A stretch of DNA of 33,513 nucleotides from WQUF01 sp031549885 (GTDB lineage: Bacteria; Bacillota; Clostridia; Clostridiales; Clostridiaceae), in the NCBI GenBank assembly GCA_031549885.1, contig JAVBPD010000145.1:1-33513 (forward strand), given 5' to 3'. Within the stretch, counting starts at the first letter, position 1; every line of letters begins with the position of its first letter. This document shows, piece after piece, positions 8,653 through 16,930 of this stretch. Position numbers and translations under genes: made by a program. The notes below the pieces were generated by a model. That model did no database searches. It was given only the letters and a program-made list of their open reading frames with translations, and was not told the DNA's origin.

Positions 8653-9096
8653 TCACGAATCATTTTTACATTTATTACATATACCATAGAATTTCAAACT
8701 ATGATTTACTATCGTAAAATTATATTTCTCTGAAATATTTTTTTCTAAATCTTCTAATAAGTCCATCTCAACTTCGTAAAGGGATCCGCATTTTGTGCAC
8801 ACTAAATGATGATGTTGGTGTTCGTCATTTATATCTTTTAATTCGTACCTAACTATTCCATCATCTAAATTTAAAGTTGAGACTATTCCAATTTCTACAA
8901 AAAGTTGAAGGGTTCTATAAACAGTGGCAAGGCCAATTTCTGGGAAATTTATTTTAACGGTTTCAAAAACCTCTTCAGTCGTTAGATGCTTACCTTTGTT
9001 TTCAATTATCTTTTCTAAAATAGCCTTTCTTTGATGTGTCAATTTGTAACCTTTTTCTCTAATAGAATCTTTAAAAGCACTATTATTAATAAGCAA
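8653..9096 (-). CDS. fur: Ferric uptake regulator Fur
   Basis: 147-residue metal-dependent repressor. Winged helix ~8-80 (YKLTHQRKAILEKI; IGLATVYRTLQL) followed by the metal-binding dimerisation domain: the histidine cluster DEHQHHHLVC (91-100), zinc cysteines C100/C103 and C140/C143. The HxHHHLVCxxCG arrangement and LYEVEMDLLEDLE fit Fur better than PerR or Zur. I place the start at TTG 9096 because GAGGGTGG sits just upstream of it. The ATG at 9114 has no SD and would lie almost at the transcription start predicted from the promoter at 9129-9157. First gene of the fur-rnjA-ylbF cluster. Confidence 0.88.
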   Translation of the reverse strand: MLINNSAFKDSIREKGYKLTHQRKAILEKIIENKGKHLTTEEVFETVKINFPEIGLATVYRTLQLFVEIGIVSTLNLDDGIVRYELKDINDEHQHHHLVCTKCGSLYEVEMDLLEDLEKNISEKYNFTIVNHSLKFYGICNKCKNDS

Positions 9097-9128
9097 AAAA
9101 CCCACCCTCTGCATTTTAACTAACTTTC

Positions 9129-9157
9129 ATTTTATCTAATTTATATTTTATTGTCAA
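9129..9157 (-). promoter_or_regulatory. fur promoter
   Basis: On the minus strand: -35 TTGACA (9152-9157), 17-base spacer, -10 TAAAAT (9129-9134). Transcription should start near 9120-9122, leaving a leader of ~25 nt before the TTG at 9096. This argues against the ATG at 9114. Confidence 0.7.
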
Positions 9158-9199
9158 TTAAAACTTACTTTTAAGCTTTTGCATACAAAGCTTTCATGG

Positions 9200-9214
9200 T
9201 TATAATAATTATTA
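9200..9214. promoter_or_regulatory. Candidate Fur/PerR-type box
   Basis: TTATAATAATTATTA matches the Firmicute 7-1-7 Fur box TGATAATNATTATCA except at positions 2 and 14, and the PerR box except at one position. It lies ~43 bases upstream of the fur -35. The region is very AT-rich, so a chance match is quite possible. Confidence 0.3.
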
Positions 9215-9243
9215 GTATATCCAAAAGTGAATAATTATAATAT

Positions 9244-9275
9244 TAAAAAAATGCTAAAGGATACAACCTTTAGCA
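9244..9275 (-). terminator. Rho-independent terminator after the DUF4241 gene
   Basis: Stem TGCTAAAGG (9252-9260) / CCTTTAGCA (9267-9275), 6-base loop, followed on the minus strand by a run of seven T residues (9245-9251). Confidence 0.85.
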
Positions 9276-9287
9276 CTTGTAAATTCA

Positions 9288-9953
9288 TTAACCTTCGTTT
9301 ATTTTTAAAAATTGAATAACTAAATTGCAAACTTCATCATTTTTATCAAGTCCCCAATAGCAAGAATAAAAGCCATCAGAAAATTCGCTTGAAATAATTG
9401 GAATTTTAAATTCAGTATCAGGTAAATTCCAAACAAGCCATTTATTTGTTTCATTTGTGCATTTGGGATTTTTCTCACTATTTTCACTAAGTAAAGATAA
9501 AAAATATTCATTCAATAAACTTTTATTTTTATTTTTTTCTTCCCAGTCATTTAAATGATATTCATAAAGGGCTTCTACATGTTTATCGCATATGCAAATA
9601 ATATGGGACCCAACGCTAAACCCATATTTCTCTCCAGGGTTTAATTCTCTAAGAACATCTCCATATTTAATGGCAAGTTCATAAATTACTGGAGTCTCTT
9701 TATTAAAATCTATTTTAATAGCTGCATATTTGCCCTTATTTTTTTTATCATTTACCTTAGAAACAGTAACAGCATATTCACCTGGATCGACTCTATTAAT
9801 AAATGGATTAATCATATTATTTTTTATGCCAAAATTGTTTACAGCATCACATATAACAATTTCACCAGTTGGCAAACTAATATCTCCTATTGTAAAAACT
9901 TCATAGTTATCTTTGTTAAAAAAATTATTTAAATCATATTCTGAAAACAGCAC
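9288..9953 (-). CDS. DUF4241 domain-containing protein
   Basis: ~221 residues from the GTG at 9953, which has GAGGTGG four bases upstream; a longer frame from 10013 lacks an SD. The DUF4241 pattern is visible: IGDISLPTGEIVICDAV (~22-38), then NPFINRVDPGEYAV, KYAAIKIDF, and a glycine-rich segment near KYGFSVGSHIICICD. The C-terminal half has several tryptophans and DGFYSCYWGLDKNDEVCNLVIQF, resembling the conserved ending. The biochemical role is unknown; members occur singly or near polymorphic-toxin loci. Here it stands alone between terminators on both sides, so it is probably monocistronic. No signal peptide from the chosen start. Confidence 0.72.
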   Translation of the reverse strand: MLFSEYDLNNFFNKDNYEVFTIGDISLPTGEIVICDAVNNFGIKNNMINPFINRVDPGEYAVTVSKVNDKKNKGKYAAIKIDFNKETPVIYELAIKYGDVLRELNPGEKYGFSVGSHIICICDKHVEALYEYHLNDWEEKNKNKSLLNEYFLSLLSENSEKNPKCTNETNKWLVWNLPDTEFKIPIISSEFSDGFYSCYWGLDKNDEVCNLVIQFLKINEG

Positions 9954-10069
9954 AAAACCACCTCGTTTAAAAACAATTAAATATGAATTAGAATTATAGT
10001 AATAAGTATACACAAGATGATTAATTTATGATAAATTTTAACATATTACATCAACTATGAATCTTATCC

Positions 10070-10110
10070 TAAAAAAATATATACAAAAGCAAAATTCACT
10101 TTTGTATATA
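10070..10110 (-). terminator. Rho-independent terminator after the ABC exporter operon
   Basis: Perfect 12-bp stem TATATACAAAAG (10078-10089) / CTTTTGTATATA (10099-10110), loop of 9, followed on the minus strand by seven T residues (10071-10077). Confidence 0.85.
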
Positions 10111-10119
10111 AATGAAAAA

Positions 10120-11697
10120 CTAATTTTTAGGTTTTCCAACAGATATATCGCAATTATGAAGCACACCTTTAGATAATCCAAAACAGGCTGTCCCTGCCGC
10201 AAGCTCCCATACCGATAAAATGCTAAGCCCTATTATTGTTCCATTAACTCCACCAATGCTAAATCCAACTACCATAGCAACAATTACGCCTGGGGCCATT
10301 ATAAGTATTATTGCTATATAATAAATTGTTATTAATAATCCAACGCTAATATCTGCACCAGTATAGCGCATGGACAAGTAATTGACTCCTATTAATAAAA
10401 ATGAAAATAAAGTATAAGTTGAAATAGTTCCTAAAATAATAAAGATATTTGCCTTAATGAGCATTCCGCCAATTGCAAAAATCAAAATGCTTTCTATAAA
10501 AGTTTTAAATATAAGTTCCATATTGCTCCATATTATTTTCTTAAAAGATGATGCAGGAATTAGATAAATATAGTGCATATAAGTTTCCTGAAGCCCTCTC
10601 CCAGTTGCAATTAAAAAAATTTCCATCCACATTAAAATTTGCAAAACTGTAATTAAATCTTTTATAAGCATGCTCATTAAAATAGCACCTAATATAACTA
10701 AAATAGAAGTTAAATTTAAAAAACCAAGTCTATTTTGACGAAAGCTCTCCCGCAGATGCTTATAGAATATTGCACTTGCAAAGGATCCAGAAATTCCAGT
10801 GCTTGATATTTTAATTTTTCTCTTATCGCTTTGAGCCATAGTAATATTGCCCTCAGCTTGAGCACGCTTTTTTTCAAAAACAGTTTCAGTTGCTATAAGT
10901 GTATCTTCATAATAATCTATTTTGCTTAGGAGCAAATAAAGTACGAGTCCTATGCCAAAAATAAGATTGATTGCTAAAAAAACTGCTCCTTTAAACAATT
11001 CACCTGATAAAAAATATGTTATGCTAGCTGCTGTCCATCCAGCAACAGGTATAAAAGCCATAAATGAAGATTTAATTGATGCCTCTAATGCTAAAACAAT
11101 ATCTTGCTTATTTATAAGCTGAACAACTAAGAATATTATTAAGGGTAAAAATAAAAGAGATGCTATTAATTTTACAAATAATTTATATCTAGGGTTTCCA
11201 TTTGTTAAATTGTACAAAATAAGAGAAAGAACTGATAAAATTACAATGGCTTGCATAAAGCCTAAGAGAATAATTATTAAACCACCAAATTGTATACCAA
11301 ATATCCTAAGAGAGTTTGACTGAAATAAAATAAAAAAACCTGCTAAAAACGAAACTTTGGTTAATCTTAAAATTCCATAAATAAGTATCTTTCTTGGACT
11401 AATAGGAGATACAAATAAAAAATTTACATCGTTCATCTCAAAAATATTGTCACCATTTGAAAGGGATTTAACAATTGAAACAACTACAAACAGCGTCAAA
11501 AATATAAAAAAAATACCAGTAAACCAAAACATGGGTATTTGATCTTGAGCTTCTACTTGTGTAAAAATTGACAATATACCCATTCCTAAAATAGCTAAGA
11601 TTATAAATATATACATAATCATCTTACCTGGTTTTTTAAGCATCTCTAGGAAGCTATTTTTAGCGCTTTTAACAACAATATAAATTAAGCTACTCAT
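10120..11697 (-). CDS. ABC exporter permease (putative ABC_export family)
   Basis: 525-residue integral membrane protein with about ten to twelve hydrophobic helices in two groups, separated by a cytoplasmic stretch around residues 265-305 (DTLIATETVFEKKRAQAEG, then KRKIKISS). The opening VKSAKNSFLEMLKKPGKMIMYIF and NDVNFLFVSPISPRKIL resemble the putative ABC exporter permease family found in clostridia and bacilli. It should form the membrane half of an exporter with the ATPase whose gene overlaps it by four bases. The substrate is unknown; transporters of this kind often export peptides or confer lantibiotic resistance, but nothing here shows that. A terminator follows at 10070-10110. Confidence 0.8.
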   Translation of the reverse strand: MSSLIYIVVKSAKNSFLEMLKKPGKMIMYIFIILAILGMGILSIFTQVEAQDQIPMFWFTGIFFIFLTLFVVVSIVKSLSNGDNIFEMNDVNFLFVSPISPRKILIYGILRLTKVSFLAGFFILFQSNSLRIFGIQFGGLIIILLGFMQAIVILSVLSLILYNLTNGNPRYKLFVKLIASLLFLPLIIFLVVQLINKQDIVLALEASIKSSFMAFIPVAGWTAASITYFLSGELFKGAVFLAINLIFGIGLVLYLLLSKIDYYEDTLIATETVFEKKRAQAEGNITMAQSDKRKIKISSTGISGSFASAIFYKHLRESFRQNRLGFLNLTSILVILGAILMSMLIKDLITVLQILMWMEIFLIATGRGLQETYMHYIYLIPASSFKKIIWSNMELIFKTFIESILIFAIGGMLIKANIFIILGTISTYTLFSFLLIGVNYLSMRYTGADISVGLLITIYYIAIILIMAPGVIVAMVVGFSIGGVNGTIIGLSILSVWELAAGTACFGLSKGVLHNCDISVGKPKN

Positions 11698-12401
11698 GAT
11701 ACAGTATCACCGCCTTCAGTAATGGAGAAATAAATGTCCTCAAGTGTTTCACCATTTGTAAGTTCCTTGCGCCTACAAGTAGCTGCTATGCATCCATTTT
11801 TCATTATACAAGTAGTATCCCAATTTTCTTCCACACTATCAATCATGTGTGTGCTTATAAGCATTGCGCATCCTTCTTTTTTTAAATCACTTATTAATGA
11901 TTTAATCTCACGAATTCCATGAGGATCAAGTCCTACAAGCGGTTCATCTAAAATAACTGCTTTAGGCTTAGTAAGCGCTGCGCAACATATGCTTACCTTT
12001 TGCTGCATTCCTTTAGAAAGCTCCTTGCCAAGCTTCAACTGTTTATCATCTAATTCAAACCGCTTCATTAATTCATCAGCATATGTTTTCCACTCCTTAA
12101 GCCCATAAGCTTTAGCTATAAATTCTAAATGCTCATAAACTGTTAACATTGGATAAAGCGCTGGCATTTCAGGAACGTACCCTAAGATGCGCTTTGCTTC
12201 AATTGAATGGTTATCAAAATTATTAATTAAAATTTTTCCTTCAAATCTCAAAAGGCCACAAATACACTTGATCAATGTAGATTTACCTGCGCCATTGGGG
12301 CCGAGAAGAACTGTTATATCCCCTGAATTAACTCTTAGCGAAACATTATCATTGGCTATTTGTTTTCCATACCTCTTAGATACGTTTTCCACATAAATCA
12401 T
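11694..12401 (-). CDS. ABC transporter ATP-binding protein
   Basis: 235 residues, a complete nucleotide-binding domain: Walker A GPNGAGKST (34-42), a Q-loop position occupied by Glu (GYVPEMP, 74-80) as often seen in CcmA-type exporters, signature LSKGMQQK (128-135), Walker B VILDEP (149-154) and the H-loop STH (183-185). It powers the permease encoded immediately downstream (ATGA overlap). Start chosen at the ATG at 12401 because AAAGGGGG lies at proper spacing; an in-frame GTG at 12431 has only a weak SD. DrrA-like C-terminal regulatory sequence is minimal. Substrate unknown. Confidence 0.88.
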   Translation of the reverse strand: MIYVENVSKRYGKQIANDNVSLRVNSGDITVLLGPNGAGKSTLIKCICGLLRFEGKILINNFDNHSIEAKRILGYVPEMPALYPMLTVYEHLEFIAKAYGLKEWKTYADELMKRFELDDKQLKLGKELSKGMQQKVSICCAALTKPKAVILDEPLVGLDPHGIREIKSLISDLKKEGCAMLISTHMIDSVEENWDTTCIMKNGCIAATCRRKELTNGETLEDIYFSITEGGDTVS

Positions 12402-12454
12402 TCTAATATCCCCCTTTAAAGATGTATTCACCTTTAGTTTATCATAGTTTAAAG

Positions 12455-12486
12455 GCTAAATAAAAGGAACTAATTATAAGTTCCTT
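12455..12486 (-). terminator. Rho-independent terminator after ywlE
   Basis: Stem AAGGAAC (12464-12470) / GTTCCTT (12480-12486), followed on the minus strand by TTTTATTTA. The ywlE stop codon (12485-12487) lies inside the stem. Confidence 0.7.
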
Positions 12487-12928
12487 ACTTTAATTTATTT
12501 ATTAATCTTTTAATATAAGTTTTAATTTCATTATGGCATATTCCATAAATCACAATATCCCCACCAAATGGGTCTAAAATATTTAAATTGGTAGTTTCTC
12601 CTGTAAATTCTTTTAATGTAAATATTTTGTTTTTAAATTCATCATATGTATTTTGCATGAAATTTTTTATTGAAGAAGTCATGGTTAAAATTAAACTTGC
12701 CTCTTCAACCATATTATAATCAATTTGAGTAGCTTTTTTATTTGAAATATCCATGTTATATTTATTCTTTAATATGCTAATAGCATGTTTTGATGCTACG
12801 CTGTTAGGAGCTATGCTTATACCTGCAGAGGAACACAAAATATCTTTGTCTTCATTTAAAAAATTAAATATTCCCTCTGCCATTACGCTTCTGCAGGTAT
12901 TACCTGTACAAACAAATAATATTTTAAT
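12485..12928 (-). CDS. ywlE: Low-molecular-weight protein arginine/tyrosine phosphatase, ATT start
   Basis: Phosphatase of the LMW-PTP fold; the B. subtilis orthologue YwlE removes phosphate from phosphoarginine added by McsB. Read from ATT at 12928 it has 147 residues. The P-loop CTGNTCRS is at 7-14, the same numbering as YwlE, with the Thr (11) linked to arginine-phosphate specificity. The acid-loop DPFGG lies near the C-terminus. An ATG at 12883 would remove the nucleophile Cys and the whole P-loop. No ATG, GTG or TTG lies in frame between the upstream sua5 stop (12935-12937) and the P-loop. GAGGTGA at the sua5 end is spaced six bases from ATT. It is in the same frame as sua5, separated by one TGA. 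Start assignment is inference; the family assignment is secure. Confidence 0.85.
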   Translation of the reverse strand: MKILFVCTGNTCRSVMAEGIFNFLNEDKDILCSSAGISIAPNSVASKHAISILKNKYNMDISNKKATQIDYNMVEEASLILTMTSSIKNFMQNTYDEFKNKIFTLKEFTGETTNLNILDPFGGDIVIYGICHNEIKTYIKRLINKLK

Positions 12929-12934
12929 ACTATA

Positions 12935-13990
12935 TCACCTCACATTCGTAATGTTAAAACCTGAAGATTTTTTTAATCTATTCATTATTGCAAGCCCAAT
13001 ATTGCTTTCTTCAATTGTTTCAGAAAAAATAATATCAACACCAATTGAGTCAAAATAATCTAATGTCTTAAATAGATTGCTAGCTATTTGCTTTTCATCG
13101 GTCATCTTTCCAAGAGAAACTACATTTTTAAATTTTTTATATAGATGATATGTTTCATCTGTGCACATTATGCCTATGCTTTTATTTTCTAATAAAAGTT
13201 TTTCTGAGACTTTAATGATATACTCTGAAACCTTTAAAGAATCTCCTTTTATTATTCTTAAATCAGCCTTTGGTGCATAATGTTTGTATTTCATACCTGG
13301 AGATTTAGGTCTTATTTGTTCATTATTTTCTAATATGCTTTTATCTAAATATATTTCTTCATCTATTTCATTTAATTGTTCAAGTGTAATAACGCCTGGC
13401 CTTAAAATACAATAAGGATCTACTGTGCAATCTAATACTGTTGATTCAAGACCTGCCTTTGAGTCCTCTTTTCCTATGATATAATCCACTTTTCCATTGA
13501 AATCTTTAACGCACATATCTAAAGTTGTGCCACTTATTTTTCCAGATGAATTTGCTGAAGGTGCAGCTATCGGAACTCCAGCTTTTTCTATAAGAGCACA
13601 GGCAATTTTATTTGAAGGAAATCTAATGGCAACTGTTTCTAAATTTCCAGTGGTCTCATATGGTACCAAACTTGATTTGTTAAGTATTAAAGTTAATGGG
13701 CCAGGCCAAAATTTCTCCATTAGTTTTTTAGCTTTTTTAGGTATTTCTTCTGCTAAATATTTAGCATCATCTATATTTTTAATATGTATAATGAGCGGAT
13801 TATCTGAAGGTCTGCCTTTAGCTTCGTATATTTTTTTAATAGCTTGTTTGTCAAGTGCATTTGCTCCAATGCCATAAACTGTTTCTGTAGGAAATACCAC
13901 AAGCTTTCCTTCTCTAATTGCACTTGCTGCTTCTTCAATTTCTTCATATTTAATATTGTTTTCATTCATTAAAAATATTTTAGTTTCCAT
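12935..13990 (-). CDS. sua5: L-threonylcarbamoyladenylate synthase (Sua5/YwlC)
   Basis: 351-residue enzyme that makes threonylcarbamoyl-AMP from Thr, bicarbonate and ATP, the first step of the t6A37 modification of ANN-decoding tRNAs. N-terminal YrdC-like domain ~15-200: VVFPTETVYGIGANA, KGRPSDNPLIIHI, FWPGPLT, VAIRFPSN and APSANSSGKISG are all typical. A linker (RPKSPGMKYKHYAP) leads to the C-terminal Sua5 domain (~245-351), making it the long Sua5 form rather than short TsaC. ATG start with GGGAG upstream. It follows prfA after a terminator (14005-14041) and is joined to ywlE, the same pair as ywlC-ywlE in bacilli. Confidence 0.93.
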   Translation of the reverse strand: METKIFLMNENNIKYEEIEEAASAIREGKLVVFPTETVYGIGANALDKQAIKKIYEAKGRPSDNPLIIHIKNIDDAKYLAEEIPKKAKKLMEKFWPGPLTLILNKSSLVPYETTGNLETVAIRFPSNKIACALIEKAGVPIAAPSANSSGKISGTTLDMCVKDFNGKVDYIIGKEDSKAGLESTVLDCTVDPYCILRPGVITLEQLNEIDEEIYLDKSILENNEQIRPKSPGMKYKHYAPKADLRIIKGDSLKVSEYIIKVSEKLLLENKSIGIMCTDETYHLYKKFKNVVSLGKMTDEKQIASNLFKTLDYFDSIGVDIIFSETIEESNIGLAIMNRLKKSSGFNITNVR

Positions 13991-14004
13991 TTTTTTCTCC
14001 CAAT

Positions 14005-14041
14005 GGATATTAAAATAACTTCTCCAAATAGAGAAGTTATT
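14005..14041 (-). terminator. Rho-independent terminator after prfA
   Basis: Perfect 11-bp stem AATAACTTCTC (14014-14024) / GAGAAGTTATT (14031-14041), followed on the minus strand by a short T-tract (TTTTAATAT). It separates the tdk-prfA cluster from sua5-ywlE, perhaps incompletely. Confidence 0.75.
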
Positions 14042-14050
14042 TCTATTTAT

Positions 14051-15121
14051 TTAACCTAATTTTTTTAATTTTTCAGCTTGATCTGTTGCAATAAGAGCAT
14101 TGATCATTTCATCAAGATCTCCATCCATAAACGAATCTAATTTATAAAGTGTAAGTCCAATTCTATGGTCAGAAACTCTGCTTTGAGGAAAATTATAAGT
14201 TCTTATTCTTTCACTTCTGTCCCCTGAACCTACTTGGCTCTTTCTATCAGATGCTATGGACTTTGCTCTTTCCTCTTCTGCTCTTTCAAACAATCTTGCT
14301 CTTAAAATTTTAATTGCTTTGTCTTTGTTTTTAAGTTGAGATTTTTCATCTTGACATGCAACTACAATACCAGATGGAATATGGGTAACCCTAACAGCTG
14401 AATCAGTTGTGTTTACACTTTGGCCACCATGGCCTGAAGATCTGTATACATCTATTCTTAAATCATTTGGGTCTATTTGAACATCAACTTCATCAACTTC
14501 AGGTAAAACTGCTACAGTAGATGCTGATGTGTGAACTCTACCGCTTGACTCTGTTTCTGGAACCCTTTGAACTCTATGCACTCCGCTTTCATATTTTAGT
14601 TTAGAGTATACTTTATTTCCCCTAATCATAAATACAACTTCTTTAAATCCACCTATATCTGTTTCATTTAAACTCATTACTTCATATTTCCAGTTTTGCC
14701 TTTCAGCATATCTTGTATACATTCTAAATAAATCTGAAGCAAACAAAGCAGCTTCATCCCCACCAGTTCCGCCTCTAATTTCAACAAATACGTTTTTATC
14801 ATCGTTTGGATCTTTAGGAAGAAGCAATATGTTTAATTCACTTTCAAGCTTTTCTATTTTATCTTCACAAATTTTATATTCCTCGTTTAACATTTCACGC
14901 ATTTCTTTGTCATTTTCTGTTTCAAGCATTTGTTTTACAGATTTTAAATCATTTGAAGAAGTTTTATACTCTCTGTATTTACCAACTATTTCTTCAAGGT
15001 CAGAATGTTCTTTGCACAATTTTCTCCATTCATTTTGATCTTCCATTACAGATGGATCGCTAATTTTCATGGATAATTCTTCATATTTATTTTCTAAAAA
15101 TTCTAATTTTTCTAATAGCAT
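14051..15121 (-). CDS. prfA: Peptide chain release factor 1
   Basis: 356 residues, full length. It recognises UAA and UAG in the ribosomal A site and triggers peptide release. The codon-recognition tripeptide of the RF1 type (PET, 188-190, within RVPETESSGRVHTSA) distinguishes it from RF2, which carries SPF. The catalytic GGQ is at 232-234; its glutamine is the substrate of PrmC, encoded just upstream. N-terminal helical domain ~1-100. Start ATG with GGAGTGG upstream. The gap to prmC is 26 bases, so the two are co-expressed. Confidence 0.97.
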   Translation of the reverse strand: MLLEKLEFLENKYEELSMKISDPSVMEDQNEWRKLCKEHSDLEEIVGKYREYKTSSNDLKSVKQMLETENDKEMREMLNEEYKICEDKIEKLESELNILLLPKDPNDDKNVFVEIRGGTGGDEAALFASDLFRMYTRYAERQNWKYEVMSLNETDIGGFKEVVFMIRGNKVYSKLKYESGVHRVQRVPETESSGRVHTSASTVAVLPEVDEVDVQIDPNDLRIDVYRSSGHGGQSVNTTDSAVRVTHIPSGIVVACQDEKSQLKNKDKAIKILRARLFERAEEERAKSIASDRKSQVGSGDRSERIRTYNFPQSRVSDHRIGLTLYKLDSFMDGDLDEMINALIATDQAEKLKKLG

Positions 15122-15147
15122 TATTTATTTCCACTCCAATGTAAATT

Positions 15148-16014
15148 TTAAGTTTTGTAGCGCCCTAGCACAACTCTATCATAATTGCTCAGGTCTTTAT
15201 AACATTCAATATCTTTAAATCCATTTTCTTTCAGTATATTGATCACATCAAACCTTTCATCATATCCAATTTCATAACACAAAAATCCATTTTCATTTAA
15301 ACAGCTTATACTTTCCTTAGTAATTTTCCTATAAAAACAAAGCCCATCTTCCCCTCCATCTAAGGCCGAAACTGGTTCAAAATCCTTAACATCTTTCATA
15401 AGGTTTTGTATTTCTTTACTTTTAATATATGGAGGGTTTGAAACTATTAAATCATATTTAACACCATTTTCCAAAGCATAGTTTAACAGATTGCTTTTGA
15501 CAATTAAAGCATTATCTATAACATTTAATTTTTTAGCATTTTTTCTTGACACTTCTAATGCTCTATCTGACATATCAAACATTTGTACATTTAAATCTTT
15601 TATTTCCTTCATAAGTGAAATGCCAATAACTCCGCTTCCTGAGCAAACATCGCATATATTTTTTAAATTTTCTTTTTTTATTTTATTAATGACAACTTCA
15701 ACTAATATTTCAGTATCATTTCTAGGAATTAAAACGCCTTCTTCTATATGAAATGTCATTCCCATAAATTCGCAGGATTTAGTTATATATTTTACAGGGT
15801 AACCTGTACTTCTAAGTTCTATTAACTCATTAAACTTTTTCTCTATTTCTTCTGAAACCTCGTCAAATTTATTTATATGCAAGTATATTCTATTTTTATT
15901 TAATAAAAATGCTAAAATAATTTGAGAATCTAGCATGTAGCTTTCAATTCCTGCACTAGAGAGCTTCTTGTAACTTATGCTCAATAATTTGCTTATTGTC
16001 ATCTTCATATTCAA
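15148..16014 (-). CDS. prmC: Release factor glutamine N5-methyltransferase
   Basis: 288 residues. It methylates the GGQ glutamine of RF1 and RF2 with SAM. N-terminal helical domain to ~90, then the Rossmann methyltransferase fold: SAM motif DVCSGSGVIGI (122-132) and the amide-binding NPPY (193-196). AGAAGGT precedes the ATG at 16014, which lies inside the 3' end of the DUF1385 gene, giving a 59-base overlap in a different frame. Methionines at codons 3 and 5 are alternative starts; codon 5 (MTISKLL) aligns best with the usual N-terminus. All choices leave an overlap of more than 40 bases. Confidence 0.93.
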   Translation of the reverse strand: MNMKMTISKLLSISYKKLSSAGIESYMLDSQIILAFLLNKNRIYLHINKFDEVSEEIEKKFNELIELRSTGYPVKYITKSCEFMGMTFHIEEGVLIPRNDTEILVEVVINKIKKENLKNICDVCSGSGVIGISLMKEIKDLNVQMFDMSDRALEVSRKNAKKLNVIDNALIVKSNLLNYALENGVKYDLIVSNPPYIKSKEIQNLMKDVKDFEPVSALDGGEDGLCFYRKITKESISCLNENGFLCYEIGYDERFDVINILKENGFKDIECYKDLSNYDRVVLGRYKT

Positions 16015-16930
16015 TACCTTCTGCTTTCTTTAAAGCTGCAATTGCAACTTCAAGCATATCGTCACTTGGTTCTTTTGTAGTTATTTTTTGAAACATTAAC
16101 CCTGGAAAAGCAATGGCCTTTAAAAAAACATTTTCTTTTGATGCCATTAGCCTGATTAATTCATATGATATTCCTGATATTAATGGAAGGAGCAGCAATC
16201 TTGATACAATTCTCATAATTCCATGTTGCCAGCCTAAGAATAAATAAACCACAAGGCTTACAAAAAACACGACAAATATAAAGCTAGTTCCACATCTTGG
16301 ATGAAGAGTTGTATATTTTCTTGCATTTTCAACAGTTAACTTTTCATTATTTTCATAACAAAAAATTGTTTTATGTTCTGCTCCATGATATTTAAATAAT
16401 CTTTTTACATCTTTTTGCATAGATATAACTGATAAATATCCAATTAATATTGAAACTCTTATTATGCTCTCAATGACATTTAAGGCTATGCTATTTGTTA
16501 TTCCAATCTTTGTAAATGCATTTGTAATAAAATTAGGCAAAAGATAAAAAATACCTAAAGTTAAAACTAATGATATTACAAGTGATATGCCAACAACTAT
16601 TTCATTGTATTTATCCTTAAATAACTTTTCAAGAAATAAATCAAACTTTGAGGGTTCTTCATTAGTATCATATTCTTCAAAAGCATCTGCACTTTTATTT
16701 AATATTTTCACTCCAACTACTAGTGAATCAATATATGTTAAAAATCCCCTTATAATAGGAAGGGAGAAAAATTTATTCCTTTTGCTTATAGGAATATATT
16801 GTTCAAAATCGATGCTTATATCACCGCTTTTCTTCCGAACAGCTGTAGCAATGCCATTTTTCCCCCTCATCATGACACCTTCAATAACAGCTTGCCCGCC
16901 AACAATTGGTTGTTTTTTATTATCGCTCAT
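15956..16930 (-). CDS. DUF1385 family membrane protein (YqhQ-like)
   Basis: 324 residues. The strongly conserved N-terminus PIVGGQAVIEGVMMRGKNG (~9-27) identifies the DUF1385/YqhQ family, as do YHGAEHKTIFCYE and the following TLHPRCGTSFIF in the middle. Four to five hydrophobic segments lie between ~110 and ~250. Function is unknown; the family is widespread in Firmicutes and often sits beside prmC/prfA, as here. Start overlaps the tdk stop by four bases (ATGA), and the 3' end overlaps prmC. The histidine and cysteine-rich core suggests metal binding, but that is conjecture. Confidence 0.88.
   Translation of the reverse strand: MSDNKKQPIVGGQAVIEGVMMRGKNGIATAVRKKSGDISIDFEQYIPISKRNKFFSLPIIRGFLTYIDSLVVGVKILNKSADAFEEYDTNEEPSKFDLFLEKLFKDKYNEIVVGISLVISLVLTLGIFYLLPNFITNAFTKIGITNSIALNVIESIIRVSILIGYLSVISMQKDVKRLFKYHGAEHKTIFCYENNEKLTVENARKYTTLHPRCGTSFIFVVFFVSLVVYLFLGWQHGIMRIVSRLLLLPLISGISYELIRLMASKENVFLKAIAFPGLMFQKITTKEPSDDMLEVAIAALKKAEGIEYEDDNKQIIEHKLQEAL

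Noticed and set aside
9199..9240. A small gene or second regulator between fur and the DUF4241 gene
   Set aside because: Only AT-rich palindromic DNA and a terminator are visible; no start with SD and no open frame of useful length.
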